Positions 34,363 through 44,689 of a stretch of DNA of 64,000 nt are shown here, one piece after another. Position 1 is the first letter of the stretch, and each line of letters opens with the position of its first letter. Source of the stretch: Petunia secreta (lineage: Eukaryota; Streptophyta; Magnoliopsida; Solanales; Solanaceae). Below the pieces are notes generated by a model that was not told where the DNA came from, did not search any database, and saw only the letters and a list, made by a program, of their open reading frames with translations. The translations under genes were made by a program, and so were the position numbers. The DNA lies in contig JARKIP010000065.1 in NCBI GenBank assembly GCA_029990175.1, forward strand, positions 28,622,501 through 28,686,500, in the 5' to 3' direction.

Positions 34363-37300
34363 AAAAATCCTACTCCCAATGCAAAATTCACAAATGCAAG
34401 TGGCCCTAGTGGAGCAAGTGCTAGCAAAGATGTGAAGAAGCCGTTTGAGAAGTACACACCCAATGTGGGAGGTAATTCTAAAACCCAATTGAATACTCCT
34501 ACTTCTTCTTCCATTCAATGTCACAAATGCAAAGGGTATGGACACTTTGCTAAGGAGTGTCCTACGAAGAGGACCATGGTTATTGTTGGTGAAAATGCAT
34601 ATGAACAAAAGAGTGAACCGGAGGATGATGAGGGTGTAGAGGGAGATGAGGGAGTAGAGGAGGATGATCTAGATGACACGGTGGAGGATGAGGAGCCTTA
34701 TACTTTTCTAGTTGTGAGGAGGAGCCTAGGAGCTATGATTGTGGAGGATGGTGAAACCTTGCAAAGGGAAAACCTTTTCCATGCTAGGTGTCATGTTAAG
34801 GGTGTTGTATGCTCTATGATCATTGACTCCGGGAGTTGTGCTAATGTTGTGAGTCAATCTCTTATAACCCAATTGAAGTTGCCTACCGTGAAGCATCCCA
34901 AGCCATATCGATTGCAATGGCTTAGTGAATGTGGGGAGCTAAAGGTAGTGAAGCAAGCAATGATCAAGTTCAAAATGGGTAGTTATGTTGATGAACACTT
35001 GTTCGACGTTGTGCCCATGCAAGCTTGCCACCTTCTCTTTGGAAGGCCTTGGCAATTTGATCGACAAGCGGTTCATGACGGGCGTGTCAACACTTACACG
35101 CTCCAACATGAAGGAAGAAAATTTGTGTTGAAGCCCCTAACTCCCAAACAAGTGAGCGATGACTACAACAGGATGAGGGAGTTGAGGGAGGTGGCAAAGG
35201 CCAAGTCAATCATTGAGACTAGCCCTTTGTCCAAAAGCATGGTGGCAATCCCACCTTCTTCTTCTACCGGTGGCATTTGTGCCATGATGCAACCGGGCGA
35301 GATCCTAAAAGGAAATGATGGCACCAATTTTCTCCTATGCCTAGTGCACAAAGGTATGATACTAAACTCTAATTGTGATTTTTCTTCTAACCCTTTGCCT
35401 AGTGTGTTTGAGAATGTCTTGAAGGATTTTGGGGACATGTTCCCGGATGAGAAGCCGGATGGATTACCTCCTTTGAGGGGTATTGAACATCAAATAGACT
35501 TTGTCCCGGGATCTCAAATCCCAAACAAGCCGGCCTATAGGAGCAATCCGGAAGATACAAGAGAATTGCAAAAGCAAGTTGATGAATTGCTCACTAAGGG
35601 CTTGGTGAGGGAGAGCTTGAGTCCTTGTGCCGTGCCCGTGATCCTTGTTCCCAAGAAGGACGGCACTTGGAGGATGTGCGTTGATTGTCGGGCCGTGAAC
35701 AAAATAACGGTAAAGTACCGTCATCCCATTCCCCGACTTGAAGATATGTTAGATGAATTGAGTGGTTCATGTGTGTTTAGCAAAATTGACCTTAGGTCCG
35801 GCTACCATCAAATCCGGATGAAACCGGGTGATGAATGGAAAACCGCATTCAAGACCAAATTTGGTCTCTATGAATGGTTGGTGATGCCCTTTGGGCTCTC
35901 CAATGCACCTAGCACCTTTATGAGGCTAATGAACCATGTTCTTAAGCCATTCATCAACAAGTTTGTTGTCGTCTACTTTGACGATATATTGATCTATAGC
36001 AAATCAATAGACAACCATGTTGATCACCTTAGGCAAGTGCTTGAAAAGTTGAGAGCCGAAAAGCTCTATGCTAATTTTAAAAAGTGTGCCTTTGGTGTTG
36101 AGAAGGTAGTCTTCCTTGGGTTTGTTGTGAGTGCCCAAGGAGTGGAGGTGGATGAGTCTAAGGTAGAGGCCATACGTGATTGGCCTACTCCTACTACCGT
36201 GACTCAAGTGAGGAGCTTTCATGGTCTTGCTAGTTTTTATCGGCGATTTGTGAAAGACTTTAGCTCCATTGCCGCTCCACTCACCGAATTGGTGAAGAAG
36301 GACCAACCATTTGTTTGGGGAGAGCCTCAAGAGAAGGCCTTCCATGAGTTGAAAAGTAGGTTGAGTACCGCCCCTCTATTGCAATTGCCCGACTTCGGAA
36401 AGGCATTTGAGGTTGAATGTGATGCCTCGGGGGTGGGAATTGGTGGTGTCCTAATGCAAGATAGCAAACCCATCGCCTACTTTAGTGAGAAGTTGAAAGG
36501 GGCCTCCTTGAACTATTCTACATATGACAAGGAGTTGTATGCCCTTGTGAGAGCCCTTGCCCATTGGCAACACTATCTTTGGCCTCGTGAGTTTGTAATC
36601 AAGAGTGACCATGAGTCACTCAAGCATTTGAGAGGCCAAGAAAAGCTCAATAAGAGACATGCCAAGTGGGTTGAATTCATTGAGTCCTTTCCCTATGTGA
36701 TCCAATACAAGAAAGGGAAGGACAATGTTGTGGCGGATGCGCTTTCTAGAAAGTTCGCTCTAGCCACCACTCTCACCTCTAAGCTTATGGGTTTTGAAAG
36801 CATTAAATTGATGTATGCTCATGACCCGAAGCTCAAGAGCATCCATGAAGCTCTAGAAAAGGGGGAGAGAGTTGAGAAATACCAATGGGTTAATGGATAT
36901 ATCTTTAAGAATGGTAAAGTGTGCATACCTGAGTCCTCATGGAGGGAATTGCTTGTGCAAGAGGCACATTGTGGAGGACTCATGGGCCACTTTGGTAGGG
37001 ACAAGACCTTGGCCATCCTTCGGGAACAATTCCATTGGCCAAAAATGAGGACCCATGTTGAGAGACTTTGCAACTCTTGTCTTGAATGAAAGGTTGCTAA
37101 GTCCAAGTCGAACCCCCATGGTTTGTATAACCCACTCCCCGTACCTACTAGTCCATGGTTGGATATCTCGATGGATTTTGTGATGGGATTACCAAGGACT
37201 AGGGGGGGCCATGATAACATTTATGTTGTTGTGGCTAGGTTCTCCAAAATGGCTCATTTCATTCCATGTCGTAAATGTGATGATGCACAACATGTTGCTA

Positions 37301-38237
37301 CCTTGTTTATTGATAATGTCTTGAAATTGCATGGTGTGCCTCAAACCATAGTGAGTGATAGGGACACTAAGTTCCTAAGTCATTTTTGGAGGAGTTTATG
37401 GGGTGCCCTTGGCACCAAACTCTTGTTTTCTACGTCCCACCACCCCCAAACCGATGGGCAAACCGAAGTGGTGAACCGAACCTTGGGTGCTCTTCTTAGA
37501 GCCATGACCCGAGGTAAGGGTGGGCTTGGATAGATAAGCTACCTCTTATGGAGTTTGCCTACAATCGAACCGTGCATCGGATGATTGGTATGACTCCATT
37601 CGAGTGTGTGTATGGTTTTAACCCCTTGATTCCCCTTGATCTAACCCTTTTGCCAAGGGAAATGGTTGTTAATTTTGAAGGTAAAGCTAGAGCCAAGGCT
37701 TTGATGGAGCTACATGCTAAGGCGAAGAAGAATTTGGAGGAAGCTTATGCAAAGGTAGCCTCCAAGAAAAACAAGGGACGCAAGAAGGTGGAACTCAAGA
37801 AGGGTGACTATGTGTGGGTGCACTTCCGGAAAAAAAGGTTTCCAAACCTTAGGAAAGGGAAGTTGGCACCCCGTGGAGATGGCCCATTCCAAGTGCTCTC
37901 AAAGATAAACAACAACGCTTATGTGGTCGACTTACCAAGTGAGTATCATGTGTCTAATACTTTCAATGTTTGTGACTTGGTTCCTATGGATGTAGGTGAT
38001 GAAGAGGCCGTGGATGATAATACTTCAATTTCGAGGACGAAATCTTCTCAAGAAGGGGAGGATGATGCCGGGCAAACCACGAGACCCTTCACTCGGAGCC
38101 AAGCTAGGGAGATCCAAGGAGTGCACTTACACTTGGTGAGGAAGGACCTAGAAGAAGGAATCATTTGGAAGCCATTCCGGGTGCTCAAAGCGCAAGGGGA
38201 GCAGCCCAGCGAAACAGGCGCTCCGCCTGCACCTTAG
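34363..38237 (+). pseudogene. pol: Gypsy element B pol (NC-PR-RT-RH-IN), two lesions
   Basis: This segment is in the same frame as the gag end, separated only by the stop at 34360-34362. The zinc knuckle (CHKCKGYGHFAKEC) is at about 34521-34562. The protease follows (MIIDSGSCANVVS, near 34816), then RT (KIDLRSGYHQIRMKPG; YFDDILIYSK near 35970-36000) and RNase H (ECDASGVGIGGVLM; YALVRALAHWQHYL). The integrase zinc finger ends with CNSCLE, and a stop at 37087-37089 replaces the last Cys. The integrase core resumes at 37123 (DISMDFVMGLP; SDRDTKFLSHFW; HHPQTDGQTEVVNRTL). A frameshift near 37524 leads to the C-terminal frame 37548-38237 (GPF-type region) that ends inside the LTR. Apart from these breaks it is well preserved. 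Confidence 0.93.
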
Positions 38238-38784
38238 GCGCCTCCGCCCAGAGAGCAAAGGGGCCAGGCGGACCTCCCCATCCTCAGGCGCACCGCCCAG
38301 CCACCCCCACTGCCCAAAATAGAGCAAAACGTGGGCGCTCCGCCCGGATCACTGAAGCCCGAGATTCCTAGCTATGTTAAGACTATTTTGACCTACATGG
38401 TCCTTTATTCCTAAGCCTAAGTGTGGGCATGTTAGGCCTTTCATATGGTGTCTTAAAATACCTATAAATAGCTAGATGTCTTATTATTTTCATTAGCTTA
38501 CCTTTGATGAAAAACAAACAGTTGTGTTGAAGAGTTGAACTCTTATTGAATGAGAAACCTTGAATTGGGACTTGTTCTTACTCTAGCGGATCTAGATGAA
38601 TTCCAATACCCCCCGACCATTCTACTTGCGTGCTCATGTTAGCCCGAGGGTAGTTGCCTAGTGTAGGTGTTCTTGACCTCCTCTCGGGGTGTAACGGAAC
38701 AAGTTCTCCGTTGCTACTTGAGATTTGTGATCGAGATACGTCTCGTTCCTATCTTTTATTTTCCGCGTTTGATTTCCTACATCA
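38063..38784 (+). repeat. 3' LTR of gypsy element B
   Basis: It is preceded by the purine tract agaaggggagga. Its first 175 bases continue the pol frame (RPFTRSQAREIQGVHLH) to the stop at 38235-38237. GC dyads are at about 38217-38345 (one fewer than in the 5' LTR) and a TATA box is at 38463-38471. Confidence 0.93.
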
Positions 38785-38834
38785 GAGATACATTTGTGAG
38801 ACACACTAGGTCTCAAGGCTTGCGTAGACTTTGA
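38785..38834 (+). pseudogene. pol: Copia RNase H C-terminal tail beyond the nested insertion
   Basis: After the second GAGAT copy the sequence reads TFVRHTRSQGLRRL and a stop at 38832-38834. This is the expected end of a copia RNase H following PLTKPLARD. It directly confirms that 30424-38784 is an insertion. Confidence 0.88.
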
Positions 38835-39868
38835 GTGATTTTGTATTATTATTTATTTTTCCAATTGTTCACACTATGTTTTTGATAAGCAATAAAGTTG
38901 ATTTACTTACATACATATTCATGATTTATTGAGTGTTTAATACATTCTTCAATTATATTTTAGTATGTCGGGTAGACAAGAGGTTGGCCTTTTCACATAG
39001 GCAACCACCTCTTTATCTTAGTGATAAGTGGAGATGAGATTTGACTTTAAGAAAAAATTATCAAATGGATAATTTGAGAGCGATATGCTTAAAATCAATA
39101 GAGTCATTTAAATAATGACATAAGGTTATTAAGGTGAAAGGATGTTCACCTAGTCTACTTAGTGAGCTAGATGTGAGTTTAAGGAACTCGAATTTAGATA
39201 CGTATGATGTCTGAATTTCATCTATACAACATTATTTATAAAGACATACGCTCCTTAAGGAAAGGAGAAAAATATTGTAGCACGTGTTTCATACCATGTG
39301 TGCTAAATGTCGACCATGGATTAACATAAGTTTAATCTCAACTTACTGTTGCGTGAGACCCAGATCCTTATGATGGCTCAAAATGATATACCCTCAATGA
39401 CTCCGATCAGATACTTAAGACTTAGTCTAATGTTAGCTATCTTAGTGTGTTTCCAAAAGACCATGAAAATGGATACGGTCTGGCGGGACATATCTAGAAA
39501 AGCAGTTGAGCTAATGTTAAGAGAATCGTGAGAAGAGGAAGATCATTAAAGGAATCTCATTAATTTTGTGTTCACTGGTGCACCAGTTATAACTTATGAG
39601 TTATAATTGTGAATACATAAAAATGATATTTAAAATTTTGAGAGGATATCAAAATGTGATTCATATGATCTAGGGTATTGCATACTTTATAATCTACTTG
39701 CAGGTTTGCACTCGACGAGAGGCTATATACTCCTAACAGATGTATAGCACGTAGCTCTCACAGTATGCTGGTCGCACGGTCTATTTCACCGTATGAATAT
39801 TTGTAGAAATGAGGTGAGAATATGTTTCTCGTATTATAAGAGCAATCCCATTATGTGTGAGTGAGAGA
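38835..39868 (+). other. Copia 3' untranslated region
   Basis: About 1 kb between the polyprotein stop and the 3' LTR. This is long for a copia element. No open frame of note or second gene is recognised; the short frame at 39349-39531 has no motif. Confidence 0.5.
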
Positions 39869-40249
39869 TGTTGGAATTATCTGTTAAGAGTCAACCCACA
39901 AGGGGGTGCTCTTAAAGCTTATCCTGGTAAATAGATAATTACCTAGCAGAGTCCTATAAGAGGACAACTACTTCATATAAGCTATAAGTATACAGTAATA
40001 CACAGTAAAAAAAAAAATGTACTTTTCTATACAGCTCTTTCTCTTTCTCTCTACCAAATAACTAGGTGTTTAGATTGTGGATAAAGGGGTTGCTCCGTTA
40101 CTGTAAAAATCACTGACGACCAGTGATTCCAGCCGTGGTAAAGATCCTACCGCTTCCGCTTATAAGGAGAACAAGTAAGTTCTTTGATTAAGTTTTTATG
40201 TAATATATTTAGTATAGATTCTGTGTTATATGCATATATGAATCCCTCA
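39869..40249 (+). repeat. 3' LTR of the copia element
   Basis: It matches the 5' LTR but carries an extra block (gtcaacccacaagggggtgc) near its start and lacks the tandem duplications. It is preceded by a purine-rich tgagtgagaga tract and followed by the TTAAT target-site copy. Confidence 0.88.
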
Positions 40250-40920
40250 TTAATCAATTTGATCATATTATCGATTTTGAGCTCTTTGATTTAATGATCC
40301 AAAGAAGTATTAATTTTTTTAAGGACATTAGTCAATGTCTTAATAGAGAAAGTTTGGTCCGAAATCAAGAAATTTTGGTTGGATTTTAAGTCGACATGCT
40401 GAAATAGCAGGGCCACTATGCTTCCAATTGCCTATTTCCTTTTGGGGAGATGCATTATTAACTTTTGCCTTTTTTTTTTCATGTGCCAAAAGAATCAATT
40501 ACATCTACACCATATGAGTTACAAACTAGTAGGAAATTCGACGTAAAGTGTTTTGAGACTTTGGGATATTCAGCCTATGTACGTGATTCCTCCAACAACA
40601 TATTTGGCCTAATAGAAAAGCTAAGCATCTATACGAGATACTTTTAAACCTCAAAAGGTTATATGTTTATGGGGTTGCAAAGATAGTCGAGCATAACTGA
40701 GTTTTACTAAGATGATATCACATTCTTAGAGAATGAATATCCCAACTAGAGCAAGATATATAAAAACTTATCTTCTTATGAAATTACTTAAGATAGATTA
40801 AGACTTGAAAAAAATTAATATTTGATTTGGTCATCATTTGTCCTTCTTAGATAATGTCAACTTCATCAAATTTTAGGTACTCTCGATGATATAGTACTTA
40901 AGAAAGAATTCTTATCAAGG
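40250..40920 (+). pseudogene. Old Ty1/copia pol relic
   Basis: A broken frame at 40465-40647 reads SITSTPYELQTSRKFDVKCFETLGYSAYVRDSS, then IYTRYF. It corresponds to the end of the copia integrase (TPYELWTGRKP...LGC.AYVHD...FIRYS). Flanking traces run from about 40330 to 40790. It is far more decayed than the copia element on its left and is not part of it, because the TTAAT target copy separates them. Confidence 0.6.
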
Positions 40921-41008
40921 ATAGTGGTGGGATGGATAGGATCCCTCATCCTCAACCAAAGGTCTGGGGTTAGAGCCTTGCGAATGGAAAAAATCCTGGT
41001 AGGGAGCG
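40921..41008 (+). mobile_element. SINE fragment (tRNA-derived, Solanaceae type)
   Basis: The stretch gtggtgggatgg (A-box-like) ... aaaggtctggggttagagcc (B-box-like) ... gaaaaaatcctggtagggag has the layout of SINEs common in Solanaceae. It lacks the 3' half; gypsy element C sequence begins at about 41009. Family name not assigned. Confidence 0.55.
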
Positions 41009-41441
41009 TTTTTCCTTCTCCATTTTCCCCTAGGATTTGCGTGTTTTTTTCCTCTCCAAAATCGTATGTGATTCACAACGTATGTGATTCACAACTTTTA
41101 AGGATTAACTCAGCCCATAATTATACTATTGCAAGAACATTCAACCGATTGGTTCAAGAACTCACAAGAATTCATTCAAGAAATGACAAGGCGCGACTGC
41201 TTTAATTCTCTACTTCAAACGCTTCAAGATTTCCAAGAATTCAATCGAGAGTTTCAAGAATTATTCAATAACAATCAAGAACTTCAAGAAAATCTAGGAA
41301 TTCAATATCAATATTGCAACACAAAAACACACGGCTAAAACTAAGCAAAGCCTTCCTTTTTTTTTCAAGAACCCTAATCTATGGCACGAAGAACAAGACT
41401 AGGATTGTAGAAACAATCCTTTGCCATGCTCTGATACCAAC
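41009..41441 (-). repeat. Extra leader plus primer-site copy beyond the left LTR of element C
   Basis: This stretch matches 49975-50414, the true leader of element C, including ctctgatacca next to the LTR and cagcccayaattatactattg further in. It differs by substitutions and small indels, including a gtatgtgattcacaac duplication near 41065-41096. Confidence 0.85.
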
Positions 41442-42595
41442 TGACGCAATACGAATGAGAAGATAGAATCTAGACACAACTTGGATTAAAATCAAGGCAA
41501 CAACATAGAAATAACCTTTGTTATCTCCTTGATAGAGTTCAAGAAACACCTAAGCTATGCAATAATCCTCAAGAGAACTATGCCTCTTACAAATTGAATG
41601 ATCAAAAGGGAATTTCTCAATTTAATTTCACCAAAATAACAAGTTCCACAAAGGTTCTGCTTTGGAAGTAAAGTAATGTGTATTTTCTTTAAGTCAAAAC
41701 TAGGTCCTGAAAATAATAAATAACTGTAGCTTATATAGTGTTTAAGCTACACGTCTAAGTATTAAAAAATAGCCACAAGTTGGCTTTCAAGCAAGGCCCG
41801 GTAAGCAACATCACGAGTAGTATATGTATACAAGTCGCTCGTTGAGATGCTAGTTGAATCTTCATACTTGATGCCCCACATTCCAAGCACTGTCAAGTGG
41901 CCTCCAACGCATCCAATGTTAATGTTTGACACGACCCGGAATCCGGTTAGGCCGTGCGGGCACCCGACATCCTCCCCTAGACCTGTCGGGCGAACCCTTA
42001 CCAATTAAATCAGGAAAATAAATATAACAATTCATAAATAACAACAAGACCAAAAAAAAAAAAAAAAAAACACAGACATACTGATACCTCTAAGCTGTAC
42101 AAAAGAAATTACAGCTGACTACCCAACATACTAGGTTTAGGGCTATCCAGACTAGACATTTAAGAGTACAAAGAAGACAGATACCTCCTGAAGGGAGCAA
42201 AATGCAACTGAAATAATGCCAATAAACTGGTGGCCATCCGGAATAAAAGCTGGCTCACCCTGACAGCTGAAGTCGTCTTCGCTCCTTCACAACGTGGCGA
42301 ACTCAATCTTGGAGCGAACCTGCCGAAACAAAATAGATAGACAAGAAACAAACGAAAAATAAGGGTGAGTCAAAAGGACTCAATAAGTGGGCGGACTAGC
42401 CACCTCAAAGAATAAGATAGCTACCCAGGGAGAAGAAAAAACAGATAAACCAAATTCCTCTTATTTAAATTATGAAAAAGCAGAGCCAGATAATGACTAG
42501 AAACACGTATGGAATCATAAACTCATCAACAACCAGGAACGTAAGATAGCCAGAATATATAGGTATCTCGAACATATCAACAATAAGAAATACAT

Positions 42596-42727
42596 CCTGT
42601 TGCGGCGTGCAACCCGATCCATATATTCATCCTGTTGCGGCGTGCAACCCGATCCATATATTCATATTTTCGCGGCGTGCAACCCAATCCATATATTTAT
42701 ACCGTTGCGGCGTGCAACCCGATCCCC
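42596..42727. repeat. 35-bp tandem array, four units, in the solo LTR
   Basis: gcggcgtgcaaccc recurs at 42602, 42637, 42672 and 42707, an exact 35-base spacing, with catatatt between. A diverged single relative occurs in the plus-orientation LTR fragment at about 5715-5845. Confidence 0.9.
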
Positions 42728-42907
42728 ACAATCAAAAATACGAGCCAGAAATATATAGGCAAACTGAGATATGTCCACGACATAGTATACATACCACATA
42801 CATAAAACCCAACACAATACGCACAATAGTCAGTATGCGTAGCAATGAAATGTGATGAATGCGGTACGATGCAATGCAGTCACATATGCCTGTTGCCTAT
42901 CTCTGGC

Positions 42908-43206
42908 GCGAGACTCTCATCATCTACTTGGAGATATATGGAATAATGACCCTTCACCGGCTCGGGACTCTCATCGATTACCGGGAAATATATGCAATGA
43001 TGACCCTTCACCGGTGCGGGACTCTCATCGCCAACCGGGAAGTATATGCAATAATGACCCTTCACCGGTGCGGACTCTCATCGCCAATCGGGAAGTATAT
43101 GAAATAATGACCCTTCACCGGTGCGGGACTCTCATCGCCAACCGGGAAGCATATGCAGTAATGACCCTTCACCGGTGCGGGACTCTCATCGCCAACCGGG
43201 AAGTAT
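42908..43206. repeat. 54-bp tandem array, about 5.5 units, in the solo LTR
   Basis: tgacccttcaccgg recurs at 42947, 43001, 43055, 43108 and 43162, and gactctcat recurs between them. Spacings are 54, 54, 53 and 54. The array is absent from the Tekay-like fragment near 5700-6343, so it may be specific to this copy or subfamily. Confidence 0.92.
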
Positions 43207-44689
43207 GTGTCAACTCACAGCCAGAGTACAATGCTCAGATCCTCAATGCAATACCAACCACATGACATAACATATAATATAGAATGTAAATCCAAAGCTA
43301 AGGCGTAATGAGTACGCCTATCGGCAGCTACACACGTAAGAAACACGTGGTAGAAAATCCACGAGGCCAGGTGCCTCCAAAGAAATGGATATAAACACTT
43401 ACCTTGTTACAAAGTTAGCACAGCCACTCAATAACTGCTTTGTCCTTTGGTTTCATTGACAAGAGATCCCACTCTATTCATTAAGCAGAAAATTATATCA
43501 AATTAGGCTAAAGGCTTCATTCCTCACATCTTACGGCAATCTAGGTATGAACCTGATACCCTATTCGTATAAGCAATACGCAGGCCAAGCCTATGTACAG
43601 GGTTCAAAGCCACATAGCCAAATCCAAAATAAATTATATTTATATGTTGTCCATAACTCACTGAGTACGAATATATAATTAATTCCATTATCGGGGTCCA
43701 ATTGGCCCTTCAAACTATTAATTGAACTTATTAAAATGATGGCTAATATCCCAATTTTTACCGTAAAAGTATATTCAAACATACGTAATAAACTCAAATA
43801 ATATATTAGGATCATTACCTGAATATTTTAGGATGAAAATTCTACTTTTCTCCCGCCCCTTTTCTCATTTTCTGGCATTTTTCCACTGCGTGTTTTCCTT
43901 TTTTGGTTTCTCTGTTTCTCGTTCCATTTTGCTCTGTTTCTGTATATTATACCAAGGCTAAGGACCAAAATGGTCCACCACCTCCATTCTTTGTTTCCTT
44001 CCTTTTTGTCTTTTTCCTTTTTCTTTTTATTTTCTTTTCTTTTCTTTTCTTTTCGCGATGAAAATTAAAACGGAATCCTACGATATTCGAATTAATTCCA
44101 ACTTTTGCATACCAATTATACAAAATATATGTAACATACTCGCGAAGGAGGATCTCGAATTGGACTCCTGAAACTCAAGATGCGAATTTAAATAGAAAAA
44201 TGTCAAATTATTTAACTTTCGGCATTTTAGCGGAAACTAGCCGAACAACATCGAAATTCACTTTCGAAAGTTTACAAAAATCACAAATAATCATACAAAC
44301 CTAACGGCGCTTTCGAATTTCGAAACGGAGCTCATTCGGCAAAACCGAGCTCGAAAATATCTTTTTAATATTTATCGACAATAAAAACAGAAACCTTCTT
44401 CCGATGCCTATCAAACGCGGTCTGATTTAGCTCAAATTTTACAGACAGGTACTAATGAACATTATGAATATTTTAAAATTATCGACACGTCAATCGGAGT
44501 CCTAACTTCCGAAACGACTGACCGAGGTCTTTTCAATGTTCCTTCTTGGGCATCTAGCACTCCCTTCCAAACTAGGTGAATGTGAACATCATGCAACTCC
44601 TTAACTTGACTTCTAGTGAATGGTCTTGACCGCATGGACAAATCTTGATCAGTTTGGACTGCATCATCATCCTCTTCTTAAGAATATTT

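Larger units (their letters stand above)
30424..38784 (+). mobile_element. Ty3/gypsy element B (CRM-like?), nested in copia
   Basis: LTRs 30424-31165 (742 bp) and 38063-38784 (722 bp) both start TGATGCCGGG and end CTACATCA. The 5-bp direct repeat GAGAT flanks the element (30419-30423 and 38785-38789). A primer site ttggtatcagagc begins at 31167. Gag and pol lie between, in the same family as elements A and C. By eye the LTRs differ by roughly 15 substitutions and one approximately 23-bp deletion, so the insertion is moderately recent. Element B is about 8.4 kb. Confidence 0.95.
24657..40249 (+). mobile_element. Ty1/copia retrotransposon hosting nested gypsy element B
   Basis: LTRs at 24657-25092 and 39869-40249 both begin TGTTGGAATTATCTG and end in CTCA. 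The direct repeat TTAAT flanks the whole (24652-24656 and 40250-40254), so the ends are secure. A tRNA-Met type primer site (ttggtatcaga) follows the left LTR. The coding region has the copia order protease, integrase, RT, RNase H. Gypsy element B interrupts it at 30424-38784; without B the element would be about 7.2 kb. The many stops indicate decay. Confidence 0.93.
41927..44535 (-). mobile_element. 2609-bp solo LTR (Tekay/Del-like gypsy), inserted in element C
   Basis: On the minus strand it starts TGAAAAGACC and ends CGTGTCA, with the 5-bp direct repeat ATGTT on both sides (41922-41926 and 44536-44540). Its end contains ggaggatgtcgggtgcccgc, shared with the Tekay-like LTR end at 14811-14858. 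No internal coding sequence, primer site or second LTR accompanies it, so it is a solo LTR. Inside are two tandem arrays (35-bp and 54-bp units). The short open frames within are products of those arrays. Confidence 0.88.
41442..44666 (-). repeat. Left LTR of gypsy element C, split by a solo LTR
   Basis: The parts 41442-41926 and 44536-44666 together match the right LTR 50415-51068. At the break the right LTR reads straight through, which shows the uninterrupted state. On the minus strand it starts tgatgcagtcc after an agaagagga purine tract. Without the insert it is about 611 bp. Confidence 0.88.

Noticed and set aside
42908..43206. CRISPR-like regular array
   Set aside because: Units are head-to-tail with no unique spacers, and the context is a plant LTR; it is a tandem repeat.
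42852..43265. 137-codon plus-strand open frame with repeated GTLIANRE phrases
   Set aside because: It is the translation of the 54-bp tandem array in the solo LTR; since 54 is a multiple of three, the frame stays open by chance. No start context or homology.
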